Positions 43,358 through 51,535 of a stretch of 54,446 bases of DNA are shown here, piece after piece. Within the stretch, counting starts at the first letter, position 1; every line of letters begins with the position of its first letter. The notes under the pieces were generated by a model, which saw nothing but the letters and a program-made list of their open reading frames with translations, was not told the DNA's origin and did not search any database. Both the position numbers and the translations under genes were made by a program. Location: contig JALWMK010000070.1 of assembly GCA_027083925.1 (NCBI GenBank), forward strand, positions 1-54,446, read 5' to 3'. Source of the stretch: Sedimenticola sp. (GTDB taxonomy: Bacteria > Pseudomonadota > Gammaproteobacteria > Chromatiales > Chromatiaceae).

Positions 43358-43394
43358 CCGCCTCCAGTCAGGTTGGTTATCTGGCTGGAGGCGG
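43358..43394. other. 10-bp hairpin in the intergenic region 43058-43418
   Basis: CCGCCTCCAG (43358-43367) and CTGGAGGCGG (43385-43394) are a perfect inverted repeat with a 17-base loop, ~25 bases beyond the end of the tetrahaem gene. No T run follows on either strand, so factor-independent termination is doubtful. The rest of this 361-base region contains no gene I can support. Confidence 0.5.
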
Positions 43395-43418
43395 CTGCCT
43401 GGTATGTTTACTACCGCA

Positions 43419-44099
43419 TTACTTATTATGGCAAGCCAAGCAAATCTGGCTTCCCAGTCTGTTGACTCTCAGTAGCTTGTTCGTGGTTGCCGGGCCTTGG
43501 GTGAACCCATTATGCACATCGTGACAGCTTGCGCATTGCAGTTTGCCAGATAGCAGCATGACGTCATCAATGGTGCCGGTCTTTTGCTTGTCGCCTTCGC
43601 CAATCGTAATCGTTTTGGTTGTTGGGTCAAACAAGCCGGGGTCGGCTGTAGCCAGTGCGGCATCATAAGTGAAAGAGATGGGGTGGTCATTTGACAGGTC
43701 TGTGCCAAGATTGGATCTGCCTGTAAGGGTAAATCCACCGCCAGCGGCACCCCCATATGAATCAACTGCCACTGTGCCATCGTGGCAAGAGAGACACAAA
43801 ACCGAGCTGCCATCTGGCTGCCCTATGGTGCCAGCGCCGTCAAAGCTTGGGCTGGTGTAGGTTGTGAAGGTAGATGTGGTTACCTCATGGTTCCACAAAG
43901 GGGCATCGGGAATGGTTGATGAGTTATGCGGAGTGTGGCATACGATACAGATTTCGTTTGATGAGTTCCAAGCTTGGGCTGCAAAATCATGTTTTGAGCC
44001 AATAATTGTGCCGGCTGTTGCTGAGGTTGCAAAAGCCAGTCCTGCTGCGATCAGGCTTCCAGCGAGTATACTTTGAACACGCCCTTTGGTATTAGCCAT
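43419..44099 (-). CDS. Exported tetrahaem c-type cytochrome (doubled CXXCH type)
   Basis: The start at 44099 has AGGAGG seven bases upstream. The 226-residue protein has a signal peptide ending ATSATAG and four motifs: CIVCH, CLSCH, CASCH, CLACH. The layout HDF....EICIVCHTPHN, PLWNHE, CLSCHDGTVAVDS, GTDLSNDHPISF, CASCHDVHNG..LL....ICLACH recurs in the pentahaem protein (23968). It recurs also in the first 200 residues of the dodecahaem protein (37173). It is monocistronic by spacing. A soluble periplasmic shuttle is a likely role. Confidence 0.9.
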   Translation of the reverse strand: MANTKGRVQSILAGSLIAAGLAFATSATAGTIIGSKHDFAAQAWNSSNEICIVCHTPHNSSTIPDAPLWNHEVTTSTFTTYTSPSFDGAGTIGQPDGSSVLCLSCHDGTVAVDSYGGAAGGGFTLTGRSNLGTDLSNDHPISFTYDAALATADPGLFDPTTKTITIGEGDKQKTGTIDDVMLLSGKLQCASCHDVHNGFTQGPATTNKLLRVNRLGSQICLACHNK

Positions 44100-44413
44100 G
44101 GTAAATCCTCCTGTTACGGTTTCCCACATTATCTTAAGAGTCTTCTTAACTGCCGCTCTATAGTAATGTATAGATATATGGATGCACATGAATAAATTTA
44201 CTTCATATGCCTGACATGAAAAATAGACAAAAAACCGTCACAAGTCAAGCAATTTGTTCGGCTGCGGCGCCAATAAAGCGCCTGGAGTGCCAGCAAGCTG
44301 ACGAGTGGGGCTTTCAGGCCGATGAACGGGGACTCTGCATGTGGTTTCAGCGGATCAGCGGAGTTGTCGGGCCGTTCTTTCAGGAATCGAAAAGCTTTGG
44401 CGACGATTTTTCA
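44100..44413. other. Intergenic region upstream of the tetrahaem cytochrome
   Basis: 314 bases without a supported gene. The part next to the cytochrome is AT-rich (43-60% by eye) and probably carries its promoter, but no box pair stands out enough to name. Confidence 0.4.
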
Positions 44414-45160
44414 TCATAGCTGAAATGGCAGGTAAATGTAGTTCAAATCGTGTTTGTGTGTGCCTATTGCCTTTCTGTCTTCGAAATCGAACTGGTAGCC
44501 GGAACCGACGAAGGGGCTTGCCGGGTTATGGCACTGTGTTGCACAGACATTGTTTTCCGGGGATGGCATGGTCAGCCCGCCCTTGGTTTGGTATTCCTCT
44601 AGGGTGTATGTCCCTTGTTTTTTCAGCATCATTTCTGCATAGATGCTGCCGGGGCCGTGGCAGGCTTCGCACTGGATATTGGCCATTTCCGGGGTCTGTT
44701 CCATGCTGATAAAGCCGCCTGGCTGACCAAAGCCGGTAACATGGCATCTTACGCACTCGCGGTTATTGGTATAATCTTGTTCCGGATCCAGCCCCGCCTT
44801 GCGTTTTGCTTCGGTTCTTGTTCCCGGCTTCAGCAGTTCGAAGGCTTTGGACATCTTGGTATCTGCCCAGGATTCGAAATGAGGCAAGTGGCATAGTTTG
44901 CAGTTGTCGATACCGACGTATTCCCGGCGCTCGTTGAAGCTGACTCCTTCTTCCGCCACGGGCAGATCCAGCACAAATTGACCGTCGATCACGGTTATTC
45001 CGGTTCTTGCTTCTGCGATGGTAATGGTTGCTGGTTTCTCTTTCGCAGCAGGGTATTCGGCACGGGAAGTTTCCGGAAGTTTTGAGGCGGTTCCGGCAGT
45101 GAATGCGAAACCCGAAAGAGCAGCAGCTAGCAAAGCTGCCGGTGTTGGATGTTTTCCCAT
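44414..45160 (-). CDS. Cytochrome c554-like tetrahaem protein
   Basis: A 248-residue exported protein with CKLCH, CVRCH, CEACH and CATQCH (C-x3-CH). The arrangement YVGIDNCKLCHLPHFESWADTKMSKAFELL matches the cytochrome c554 family: first haem, then a helix with 'W..TKM.KAF..L'. So does the later VRCHVTGFGQPGGF, NIQCEACHGPGS. The family shuttles electrons (from hydroxylamine oxidoreductase in nitrifiers) and occurs in many other lineages. No hydroxylamine oxidoreductase gene is in the window, so the partner here is unknown; the neighbouring cytochromes are likely. Confidence 0.85.
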   Translation of the reverse strand: MGKHPTPAALLAAALSGFAFTAGTASKLPETSRAEYPAAKEKPATITIAEARTGITVIDGQFVLDLPVAEEGVSFNERREYVGIDNCKLCHLPHFESWADTKMSKAFELLKPGTRTEAKRKAGLDPEQDYTNNRECVRCHVTGFGQPGGFISMEQTPEMANIQCEACHGPGSIYAEMMLKKQGTYTLEEYQTKGGLTMPSPENNVCATQCHNPASPFVGSGYQFDFEDRKAIGTHKHDLNYIYLPFQL

Positions 45161-45443
45161 GAGTGTTCACCGCTTGGGTTGTTGCTGCGGATGGATCAAC
45201 GCAAAGTGCAGCTGGATTACTCCGGCACCAACAGCAGCCCATCTCCTGCGCGATCATCACACGAATTCATGAAATTTCCGGGCTAGACGCAAGGCGTACT
45301 TGCGCAGCAAGGGCTACCTACCCCTTTCGAGCGGATATAATAGTGGAGTCCCCCAACAAATGCCAGAACGGCGCTGGGGCGCAGTAACCGTTGCCTGCGC
45401 ACCCCGCTTTGTTCTGGCGCTTTTGGAGGATCCTGGAAGAGCC

Positions 45444-45507
45444 TTTGATTCCACCGGGAAATCAATATCATACGCTTTGCATCCGCCCTGAATCCACGGA
45501 TTCAGGG
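45444..45507. mobile_element. Family 2 element, right-end fragment
   Basis: TTTGATTCCACCGGGAAATC, then ATCATACG, GCATCCGCCCTGAATCC and ACGGATTCAGGG match the right ~65 bases of the copies at 12344 and 50695. The left part is missing. It lies upstream of rdgC; the rest of 45161-45627 holds no supported gene. Confidence 0.65.
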
Positions 45508-45627
45508 CCGACGCAGCAGGTTTTTCTGCCCCCGGTATGGCCTTTTGGGCTGCTTTCCCGGGGTAATGCCGGTGTGTGGCTGTGGTGCTACAATCACTGC
45601 CCTTTTCTTTCTCCTAAGGAACGCTCC

Positions 45628-46548
45628 ATGTGGTTCAGAAACCTCGTCCTGTATCGTTTTACCCAGCCATTTGACTTGAGTCCGGAGGCTTTGGAAGAAA
45701 AACTGGGGGAAAAACCATTCCGCCCGGTTGGTGACATGGAGCCTGCGTTTTCCGGTTGGGTGGAACCGTTGGGAAAAGAAGGCAGGCAGCTGGTGCATAC
45801 ATCGGGAAACTGTATGCTGCTGTGTGCACGCAAGGAGGAGAAAATCCTGCCAGCGGCGGCCGTGCGTGAGCTGGTGGAGGTGCGGGCGGCAGAGATCGAG
45901 GAAAGGGAAGGGCGTGAAGTGCGCACCAGGGAGCGTCGGGAGCTAAAGGAAACCGTGTTGCTGGAGATGATTCCCCGTGCGTTCAGCAAAAGCCGCCGCC
46001 AATATGCCTATATCGACGGCAAGAACGGCTGGCTGGTGGTGGATAGTGCAAGCGCCAGCCGTGCAGAAGAGCTGATTGATTTATTGCGTGAGTGCCTGGG
46101 AAGCTTTCCGGTTGTACCTCTGCAGGTGGAGGAGGCGCCGGATGTGATCCTGACGGAATGGCTCAAACAGCGGCTGACGCCGGTGGAGGTGCAAATCGGG
46201 GATGAATGTGAATTGCGTGACCTGGTAGAGGATGGCGCCATTGTTCGGGTGCGCCGCGAAGACTTGTTCTCCGATGAGATCCGCGTCCATCTGGATGCGG
46301 GAAAGCGTGTGATGCGGCTGGCGCTGACCTGGGATGAGCGGGTCAGCTTTGTGCTGGATGAAAAGTTCCAACTCAGGCGCTTGCGCTTTCAGGACGCTGT
46401 GCTCGATGAAGCCGGAGAGTCTGGTGCGGAAACTGCAGCGGAACGCTTTGATGCGGACTATGCGCTGATGGCCGGGGAGCTTACCCGGTTGCTGCCCCGC
46501 CTGGTGGCCTTGTTCGGGGGTGAGGCGGGCGGCTTCACGGGGGGGTAA
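45628..46548 (+). CDS. rdgC: Recombination-associated protein RdgC
   Basis: The start at 45628 has AAGGA upstream and begins the family's usual MWFRNLVLYRF. A longer in-frame start would translate a repeat element. At 306 residues it is full length for RdgC, a ring-shaped DNA-binding protein that limits RecA. Conserved segments include FRPVGDMEPAFSGWVEPLG, LLCARKEEKILPA, IPRAFSKSRRQYAYID and a helix-rich end. Its last 14 bases overlap the end of the convergent TPR membrane protein gene. Confidence 0.95.
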   Translation: MWFRNLVLYRFTQPFDLSPEALEEKLGEKPFRPVGDMEPAFSGWVEPLGKEGRQLVHTSGNCMLLCARKEEKILPAAAVRELVEVRAAEIEEREGREVRTRERRELKETVLLEMIPRAFSKSRRQYAYIDGKNGWLVVDSASASRAEELIDLLRECLGSFPVVPLQVEEAPDVILTEWLKQRLTPVEVQIGDECELRDLVEDGAIVRVRREDLFSDEIRVHLDAGKRVMRLALTWDERVSFVLDEKFQLRRLRFQDAVLDEAGESGAETAAERFDADYALMAGELTRLLPRLVALFGGEAGGFTGG

Positions 46549-48781
46549 TGTGCGAACGGGCTTTTGCCGCCCATTTGCTTTGGGGAAACTGCGCCAGAAA
46601 TTCGCGCCAATGGGTTGCAGCGCGCCCATCCCCGGCGCCCTGCAGCGCCAGAGCCAACCCGTATAACGCGCTCTCCAGGCTCGGAGCAAGCTTTCGCGCC
46701 TTCTCGAACAACGGAATTGCGTTGCCGTAGCGACCGGAATCGATATAGAGAAAGCCAAGATTGATCAGCACACTGAGCTGATCCGGCTGGTTGGCAAGTA
46801 TGTTCTCGAATGCTTCCTCTGCCTGTTCCAGATCTCCCGACAGGTAGAACGTGGTGGCCAGCAAAAAATCGACCTCGGCGCTGTCTCCAAACTGTGTGGC
46901 CTGCTGGAGGAACGCTTTCGCCTTGGCCCATTGCTTGTGTTCCAGCGCAAATTTCGCGGCGCGCAAACCCAGGTTGAAATGGATGAAGCCTAGGGCGGCA
47001 TTGATGTCGGCGGCGGAGCGGTAATATTCCAGCGCCTCGATGCGTCCGGCCGTCTGGAGAAAAACGGCGAGCGAGAAATGGGTGGCGAAGCTGTCCGGTG
47101 CCAGTTCGATGGCGCGGCGAAGTTCTGCTTCCGCCTCTGCAGCCTGTGGCCCTGTTGCAAGGGGAATCAGATAGGAAAAATCGGTGCTATTCGGCTGAAT
47201 GAGCCGGAACACCTTATTCTTTTGTGCCGACTTCCTGGCAAACTGGGAATCCCTGCGCGCAAAGACTGCGGCCTGGTCGTCTGAAAACACCAGGTCGAAT
47301 GCCGGAGAGATGTTGAAGAAGTCCAGATGGCGCTGATCCGTCTGAGCAATAAGCGCGCCCTGTACCTGCTGTTCATGGACGAACTCCGCAAGGGCCATGG
47401 AGTTCATTCCCGCCAGTTTTTCTACCAGGGCGACCTGGGCATCCAGGGCGCGCCCATCGACGAGAGTTTTTGCCTGGGGCAGGTGGAATTGGGCGTAACC
47501 GCCGAACTTCCAGCTGTTGAACAGATTTCCCGCGAAATCCGCCTCACGGAGAAAATCCACCGCTTTCGCCGGGTATCGGCTCTCCTGGATGCCCAGCCCG
47601 GGCTGGTAGACCTTGGTCTCGGTGAAGGTCGTGCTGTAGGCGTACCAGCCCCCGAGGAGGAGCAAGGGGGTGAAGAGTGCTGCCTGTATCCTCATGGACA
47701 GGCGGAATTTGCTGAAAGCGGTAGTATCGAACAGTGTCTGCAAGTTGATTGCGAGGATGGTGGCCTGAAGCATCGAGGCAAAGCCGACGTATCGAACCGA
47801 GCTGACGGCAAGATAAGAGGTTGAGAGGAAAACCAGCAGCAGGAAGATTCTGGGATGTTGCCAGGTGAGGGAAAAGCTCACTGCGGTTGCAATCATCAAT
47901 GCCCAGAAGCCCATATGTTCCCCCCAGGCCAGGGCGGCATGTTCTTCAATGGCGAGATCGTAGCTGACCGAAGTGGTGATGAAGATCTGGATAATCCATT
48001 CGGGAAGCGCCAGTCCGTGGGGTGTGGCGAATGCGATTAGCCCCACTCCCGCCAGCAGTAAGGCAATTGCGCCAGGGGAGGACAGGTCTTCCCGGGTGCT
48101 GCCCCGGCCTGCCATCACGCCAGGAACGCCGGCCGGAAGCAGCTGGAACGGATAGGATCCACCCCGCCGGGCGAGAACCCGGGAGATCAACGCTTCGAGC
48201 AGAAGAAATCCGATGAACAATATGCCAAGAATGAAGCTGGCGTGGGCATTCACCCAGAACAGCATCAGGGGCAGCAAAACCAGCAGTTGCCGGGGTTTGT
48301 GGCGGTTGTAGCGGCAAAGCAGGTAGAAAAAGATCGCCAAAAGCAAAAAAGCGAATACATGGGGGCGCAGAAGGAAGCGGAATCTTGCAATGGGCACCGC
48401 CGCGCCGATGAGCAATGCCGCCAGAAAAGGATTGGCGCCCATGCGCACGGCAAGCAGGTAGCAGATGCCGAATGCCGCGCCGATGATGGCTGCCTTGAAC
48501 AGGATGAGTCCGTCGATTCCCGCCAGCTCGTAGAGGTAGGCAAAAATGACATCCGACAGCCAGGCGTGGGGAACCCATGCCGCCCCTGCGGTGGCGAAGC
48601 CGAAAGAATCCACGGCGGGTATTGCGCCATGCGCGAGAATCCATTGGCCGGTTTTTAGGTGCCACCAGATGTCGTAGTTATACACTTTCTCGATGGCGAA
48701 AAGGGCGGCAAAGCAGGCGATGGCCAGGGTCAGTGCAACAATCAGGCTACGGGGCGCGGCAGTGGGCTTGTCGGGCGGCAT
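46535..48781 (-). CDS. Polytopic membrane protein with C-terminal TPR repeats
   Basis: A 748-residue protein. The N-terminal ~430 residues hold about ten membrane helices, with an early periplasmic DIWWHLKTGQWIL and HAWLSDVIF as in GT-C-like or 'dolichyl mannosyltransferase-like' membrane proteins. A globular part (~440-530) with NSWKFGGYAQFHLP and DGRALDAQV follows. TPR repeats (~555-730) end the protein, e.g. AELRRAIELAPDSFATHF and AEEAFENILANQPDQLSVLI. It lies upstream of a methyltransferase and a glycosyltransferase, so a role in envelope glycan assembly is inferred. No catalytic residue can be named. Confidence 0.75.
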   Translation of the reverse strand: MPPDKPTAAPRSLIVALTLAIACFAALFAIEKVYNYDIWWHLKTGQWILAHGAIPAVDSFGFATAGAAWVPHAWLSDVIFAYLYELAGIDGLILFKAAIIGAAFGICYLLAVRMGANPFLAALLIGAAVPIARFRFLLRPHVFAFLLLAIFFYLLCRYNRHKPRQLLVLLPLMLFWVNAHASFILGILFIGFLLLEALISRVLARRGGSYPFQLLPAGVPGVMAGRGSTREDLSSPGAIALLLAGVGLIAFATPHGLALPEWIIQIFITTSVSYDLAIEEHAALAWGEHMGFWALMIATAVSFSLTWQHPRIFLLLVFLSTSYLAVSSVRYVGFASMLQATILAINLQTLFDTTAFSKFRLSMRIQAALFTPLLLLGGWYAYSTTFTETKVYQPGLGIQESRYPAKAVDFLREADFAGNLFNSWKFGGYAQFHLPQAKTLVDGRALDAQVALVEKLAGMNSMALAEFVHEQQVQGALIAQTDQRHLDFFNISPAFDLVFSDDQAAVFARRDSQFARKSAQKNKVFRLIQPNSTDFSYLIPLATGPQAAEAEAELRRAIELAPDSFATHFSLAVFLQTAGRIEALEYYRSAADINAALGFIHFNLGLRAAKFALEHKQWAKAKAFLQQATQFGDSAEVDFLLATTFYLSGDLEQAEEAFENILANQPDQLSVLINLGFLYIDSGRYGNAIPLFEKARKLAPSLESALYGLALALQGAGDGRAATHWREFLAQFPQSKWAAKARSHITPP

Positions 48782-48803
48782 CGATAGGTTCTCGGCGTTG
48801 TTG

Positions 48804-49613
48804 CTATTTGGTTGCGACTACGGCCAGGTTCCAGGCGTATCGCTCAACCAGGGGGATTTTTTTCAGGTAATGATCCAGTCGTTCCAGGCGTTGGTAGCTG
48901 TTGCGCAACCGTGGTTCATCATAGATGATTTTTTTCCAGTAGCGCTCCTGGTTCGGCGATACCCTTTCAATCAGGTAAAAGCGCAGAAAGATCCAGAGAG
49001 TGGAGAGCCAGAAAGTCTCGTGTGAGACGTTTGAAAACAGCTCTTCCACAGTTTTGACGAAGCCGATGGAAAGAGGGGCTTCGTCCTCGCTCCTGACCTG
49101 GGTGGCCATGCGCCGATACAGGTTGATCAGGGGGTTGTGCTGCAGCGGATCCCAGAAGCAGACCTTGCCGCCTGGCTTGCATACGCGGTGCATTTCGCGC
49201 AGGGCGGTTTCGGGGCAGACGTGGTGCAGCAGGTTGGCGGCGTAGACATAATCGAAGCTGTCGTCCGGAAGCTCGATGGCTTCGGCGTTAATGCATCTGG
49301 TCTCTATTGCAACATCATGTTTTCGGGCCAGCAATTGCGCCGTTTCCAGCATGCCGGGCGAGTAGTCAGCGGCGATGCAACGGGCGCCCTTGAGGGCAAA
49401 ATACACGCTGTTTTCCCCGGCGCCGCATCCAAGATCGAGGAGTTTCTTTCCCTTCAGGCTTCCCAGCTGCTCCAGGATGAAACGATTCTCCGGCGCTGTG
49501 CATGCCTCGAAGGATTCCCTCACCAGAATCTTGTCGATATCGAGATCGGCGGCCCATTGATCGTGGTGCTGTCTTTCCCGCGCCAGAGCTTCTGCAGTCG
49601 TTTTACGGTGCAT
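48804..49613 (-). CDS. SAM-dependent class I methyltransferase
   Basis: A 269-residue protein with motif I LLDLGCGAGENSVYFA, the acidic end of strand 2 (AADYSP), motif II-like SFDYVYAANLLHHV and the later LREMHRVCKPGGKVCFWDP. The ~90-residue C-terminal part is unusual, basic and aromatic (FLRFYLIERVSPNQERYWKK). It begins eight bases after the glycosyltransferase stop, so the two are probably co-transcribed. It may methylate a lipid-linked sugar or a small metabolite. Confidence 0.85.
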   Translation of the reverse strand: MHRKTTAEALARERQHHDQWAADLDIDKILVRESFEACTAPENRFILEQLGSLKGKKLLDLGCGAGENSVYFALKGARCIAADYSPGMLETAQLLARKHDVAIETRCINAEAIELPDDSFDYVYAANLLHHVCPETALREMHRVCKPGGKVCFWDPLQHNPLINLYRRMATQVRSEDEAPLSIGFVKTVEELFSNVSHETFWLSTLWIFLRFYLIERVSPNQERYWKKIIYDEPRLRNSYQRLERLDHYLKKIPLVERYAWNLAVVATK

Positions 49614-49621
49614 GGGGAAGG

Positions 49622-50623
49622 TTATTTGCCATCCAGGATGTTGCTGGATATCCTGGTTTCACGGGAAATGTCGCTGAACTCCCGCAGGTCAATATTCTTT
49701 GCATCGTACAGCCAATACAGGGGGCGGCGCTGGCCCTGCTCGAAGATGCGGCCGATGTAGGTGGCGATAATGCTCAGGCAAAAGAGCACGATGCCGGTAT
49801 AAAAAGTCATCAGGATGACGATTGAGGTCCAGCCCTGCACCGTGATTTCCAACAAGAAATGATCGACAAGTGCCTTGACCAGATAGACTAGGCTGGCGAA
49901 CCAAAGCAGTACAGATAGCCAGGCGATAGTGTGTAACGGGGTCGCAGAAAAACTCAGGATGGCATTTGATGCCAGCCGGAACATTTTGCGCAAGGGATAC
50001 TTTGTCTGCCCGGCAAAACGTGGGTCACGGTCGTACTGCAGGGTGGTCTGGCGGAAACCGATCATGGCAAATAGTCCGCGCATGAAGCGGTGTTTCTCGC
50101 GAAATTGCCCCATGGCCTTGAGTACTGGCCGGGTAAAGGCGCGAAAATCACCGCTGTTTTCCACAATGCGGGCATTGCCCACATGTTTCATCAGCCAATA
50201 GAATGCAGAAGAGGATGCCAGTTTGAACCGGGATTCACCGGGGCGCTTGCGGCGTTGCATATGAATCACATCATAACCATGGGCCATCTTTTCCAGGATT
50301 TCGTCAATCAGTTCGGGAGGATCCTGAAGGTCGGCGTCAATGGTCACGATGATATCGCCCGATGAAAAATCCATGCCGGCGGTAATTGCTTCCTGATGCC
50401 CCATGTTTCTTGCGAAGTGCAGGATTTTTGCCCGGGAATCCTTGTCCGCAATCTCGTTGAGAAGCTGGGGTGTTTCGTCCCGGCTGCCGTCATTAATGAA
50501 GACGAATTCGAATTCATAGTCACTTCTGGCATCGGCAACTGTACAGATGCGCCGATAAAATTCGGGCAATACCGCTGCTTCGTTGTAACAAGGAATCACA
50601 TAGGATACATTTTTTTTGTTCAT
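49622..50623 (-). CDS. Family 2 glycosyltransferase, DPM1/GtrB type
   Basis: The start at 50623 begins MNKKNVSYVIPCYNEAAVLPEF. The frame continues upstream to 50917, but that extension is translated from repeat elements and is not part of the protein. The GT-A domain shows EFVFINDGSRDETP, the DXD-like VTIDADLQDPPELI and QRRKRPGESRFK. Two C-terminal membrane helices (~230-290) are as in the GtrB/DPM1 group that load a sugar onto polyprenyl phosphate. With the methyltransferase and the multi-helix TPR protein this forms a likely polyprenyl-sugar pathway. Confidence 0.9.
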   Translation of the reverse strand: MNKKNVSYVIPCYNEAAVLPEFYRRICTVADARSDYEFEFVFINDGSRDETPQLLNEIADKDSRAKILHFARNMGHQEAITAGMDFSSGDIIVTIDADLQDPPELIDEILEKMAHGYDVIHMQRRKRPGESRFKLASSSAFYWLMKHVGNARIVENSGDFRAFTRPVLKAMGQFREKHRFMRGLFAMIGFRQTTLQYDRDPRFAGQTKYPLRKMFRLASNAILSFSATPLHTIAWLSVLLWFASLVYLVKALVDHFLLEITVQGWTSIVILMTFYTGIVLFCLSIIATYIGRIFEQGQRRPLYWLYDAKNIDLREFSDISRETRISSNILDGK

Positions 50624-50694
50624 GGTTTCCCAGAAATCCTCAGCCAGGCAAGGCGGGTACACAGGTTTGCGCCGATACGGCTTGTTTTGTTCAG

Positions 50695-51016
50695 CCTGAA
50701 TCCGTGGGCTCATGACGGCGCATAGCGCAAGCGCTTGATCCCCCAGCGGTTCAAAAAATGCCCGCTTAACCTGGGGGTGAAGGGCACCTCTATTAATTCT
50801 GTTTGAGCAGATTCGTGCATGAGGGCAGTGAGAACAAGGCGAAGATCGTAGCAAATAGCAGGCTATTTGCAAGATTTTCAACGAAGTTATCGCTGTCCTC
50901 ATGTGCGTAGATGCCAATCATGAATTAATAGAGGTGCCCTGAAGCTAAGGTTTTTTGATTCCACCGGGAAATCAATATCATACGCTCTGCATCCGCCCTG
51001 AACCCACGGATTCAGG
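50695..51016. mobile_element. Family 2 element, complete, interrupted by a family 1 element
   Basis: It begins CCTGAATCCGTGGGCTCA and ends TGAACCCACGGATTCAGG, flanked by 5-bp direct repeats TTCAG (50690-50694 and 51017-51021). Removing the inserted family 1 copy and one target duplication leaves about 160 bases, equal to the 158-base copy at 12344. The order of events is therefore clear. Confidence 0.85.
50782..50939. mobile_element. Family 1 element, complete 158-bp copy
   Basis: Perfect 18-base inverted ends GGGCACCTCTATTAATTC (50782-50799) and its complement (50922-50939), flanked by the 4-bp duplication TGAA (50778-50781 and 50940-50943). Its interior is collinear with the 247-bp copy at 53197 (in reverse) but lacks two internal segments. 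It has no coding capacity for a transposase. Confidence 0.85.
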
Positions 51017-51095
51017 TTCAGGTCAGTTTCCAATTTACACCGGGACAGTTGGCTTGTAAAATTCCCGGAACATCTTTCTATCAGGAACCTGCGTT

Positions 51096-51467
51096 ATGAA
51101 TCGTCTCACAATTTTTCTACTGGCTGTTTTTCTCTGCCTTGGATCAACCGTTACCCTGGCCTCGGAAGCCGTTACCAAAACCGTGGGCGCCGTCTATGGG
51201 GAAAAAGCACAACTGGCGGGCAAACAGGTGCGGGTCAGTGGCGAGGTCGTGAAGGTGAACAACCAGATCATGGGGCGTAACTTCCTGCATCTACGGGATG
51301 GCACCGGCAAGCAAGGCAGCAATGACCTTACTGTCACCAGCCAGGAAACTGCCGGGGTTGGTGATCAGGTAGTGATTGTTGGAACCGTCTCAACCGATGT
51401 CGATTTCGGTTCTGGCTATATCTATCCGCTATTGATTGAAAAAGCCACGATCACAAAAGCAAAATAA
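51096..51467 (+). CDS. Exported OB-fold domain protein
   Basis: A 123-residue protein with AGGAA nine bases upstream of ATG and a signal peptide (MNRLTIFLLAVFLCLGSTVTLAS). The mature part AGKQVRVSGEVVKVNNQIMG, LHLRDGTG, DLTVTSQ and VGDQVVIVGTVSTDVDFGSGY is a plain OB-fold barrel like the nucleic-acid-binding OB (tRNA_anti) group. It is distantly alike to the two NrfJ-like proteins of the window. Its stop codon falls within a family 1 element end. The function is unknown. Confidence 0.8.
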   Translation: MNRLTIFLLAVFLCLGSTVTLASEAVTKTVGAVYGEKAQLAGKQVRVSGEVVKVNNQIMGRNFLHLRDGTGKQGSNDLTVTSQETAGVGDQVVIVGTVSTDVDFGSGYIYPLLIEKATITKAK

Positions 51468-51479
51468 ATAGAGGTGCCC
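51462..51479. mobile_element. Solo right end of a family 1 element
   Basis: AAATAAATAGAGGTGCCC matches the right inverted end GAATTAATAGAGGTGCCC at 16 of 18 positions. No left partner is seen nearby. It contains the stop codon of the OB-fold gene (51465-51467). Confidence 0.5.
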
Positions 51480-51535
51480 TTGAGTGATTGAAGAAAATCA
51501 GCGGCCTGGTGCAATTTCCGGGCTAGGGTCGTGGC

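Noticed and set aside
44414-45160. Evidence for ammonia oxidation
   Set aside because: A cytochrome c554-like protein alone is not enough; no hydroxylamine oxidoreductase, cytochrome cM552 or ammonia monooxygenase gene is present.
45391-45627. N-terminal extension of RdgC
   Set aside because: Falls in a family 2 fragment; RdgC homologues begin at MWFRNL.
50624-50917. N-terminal extension of the glycosyltransferase
   Set aside because: Entirely encoded by family 1 and family 2 elements; the real protein starts MNKKNVSYVIPCYNE at 50623.
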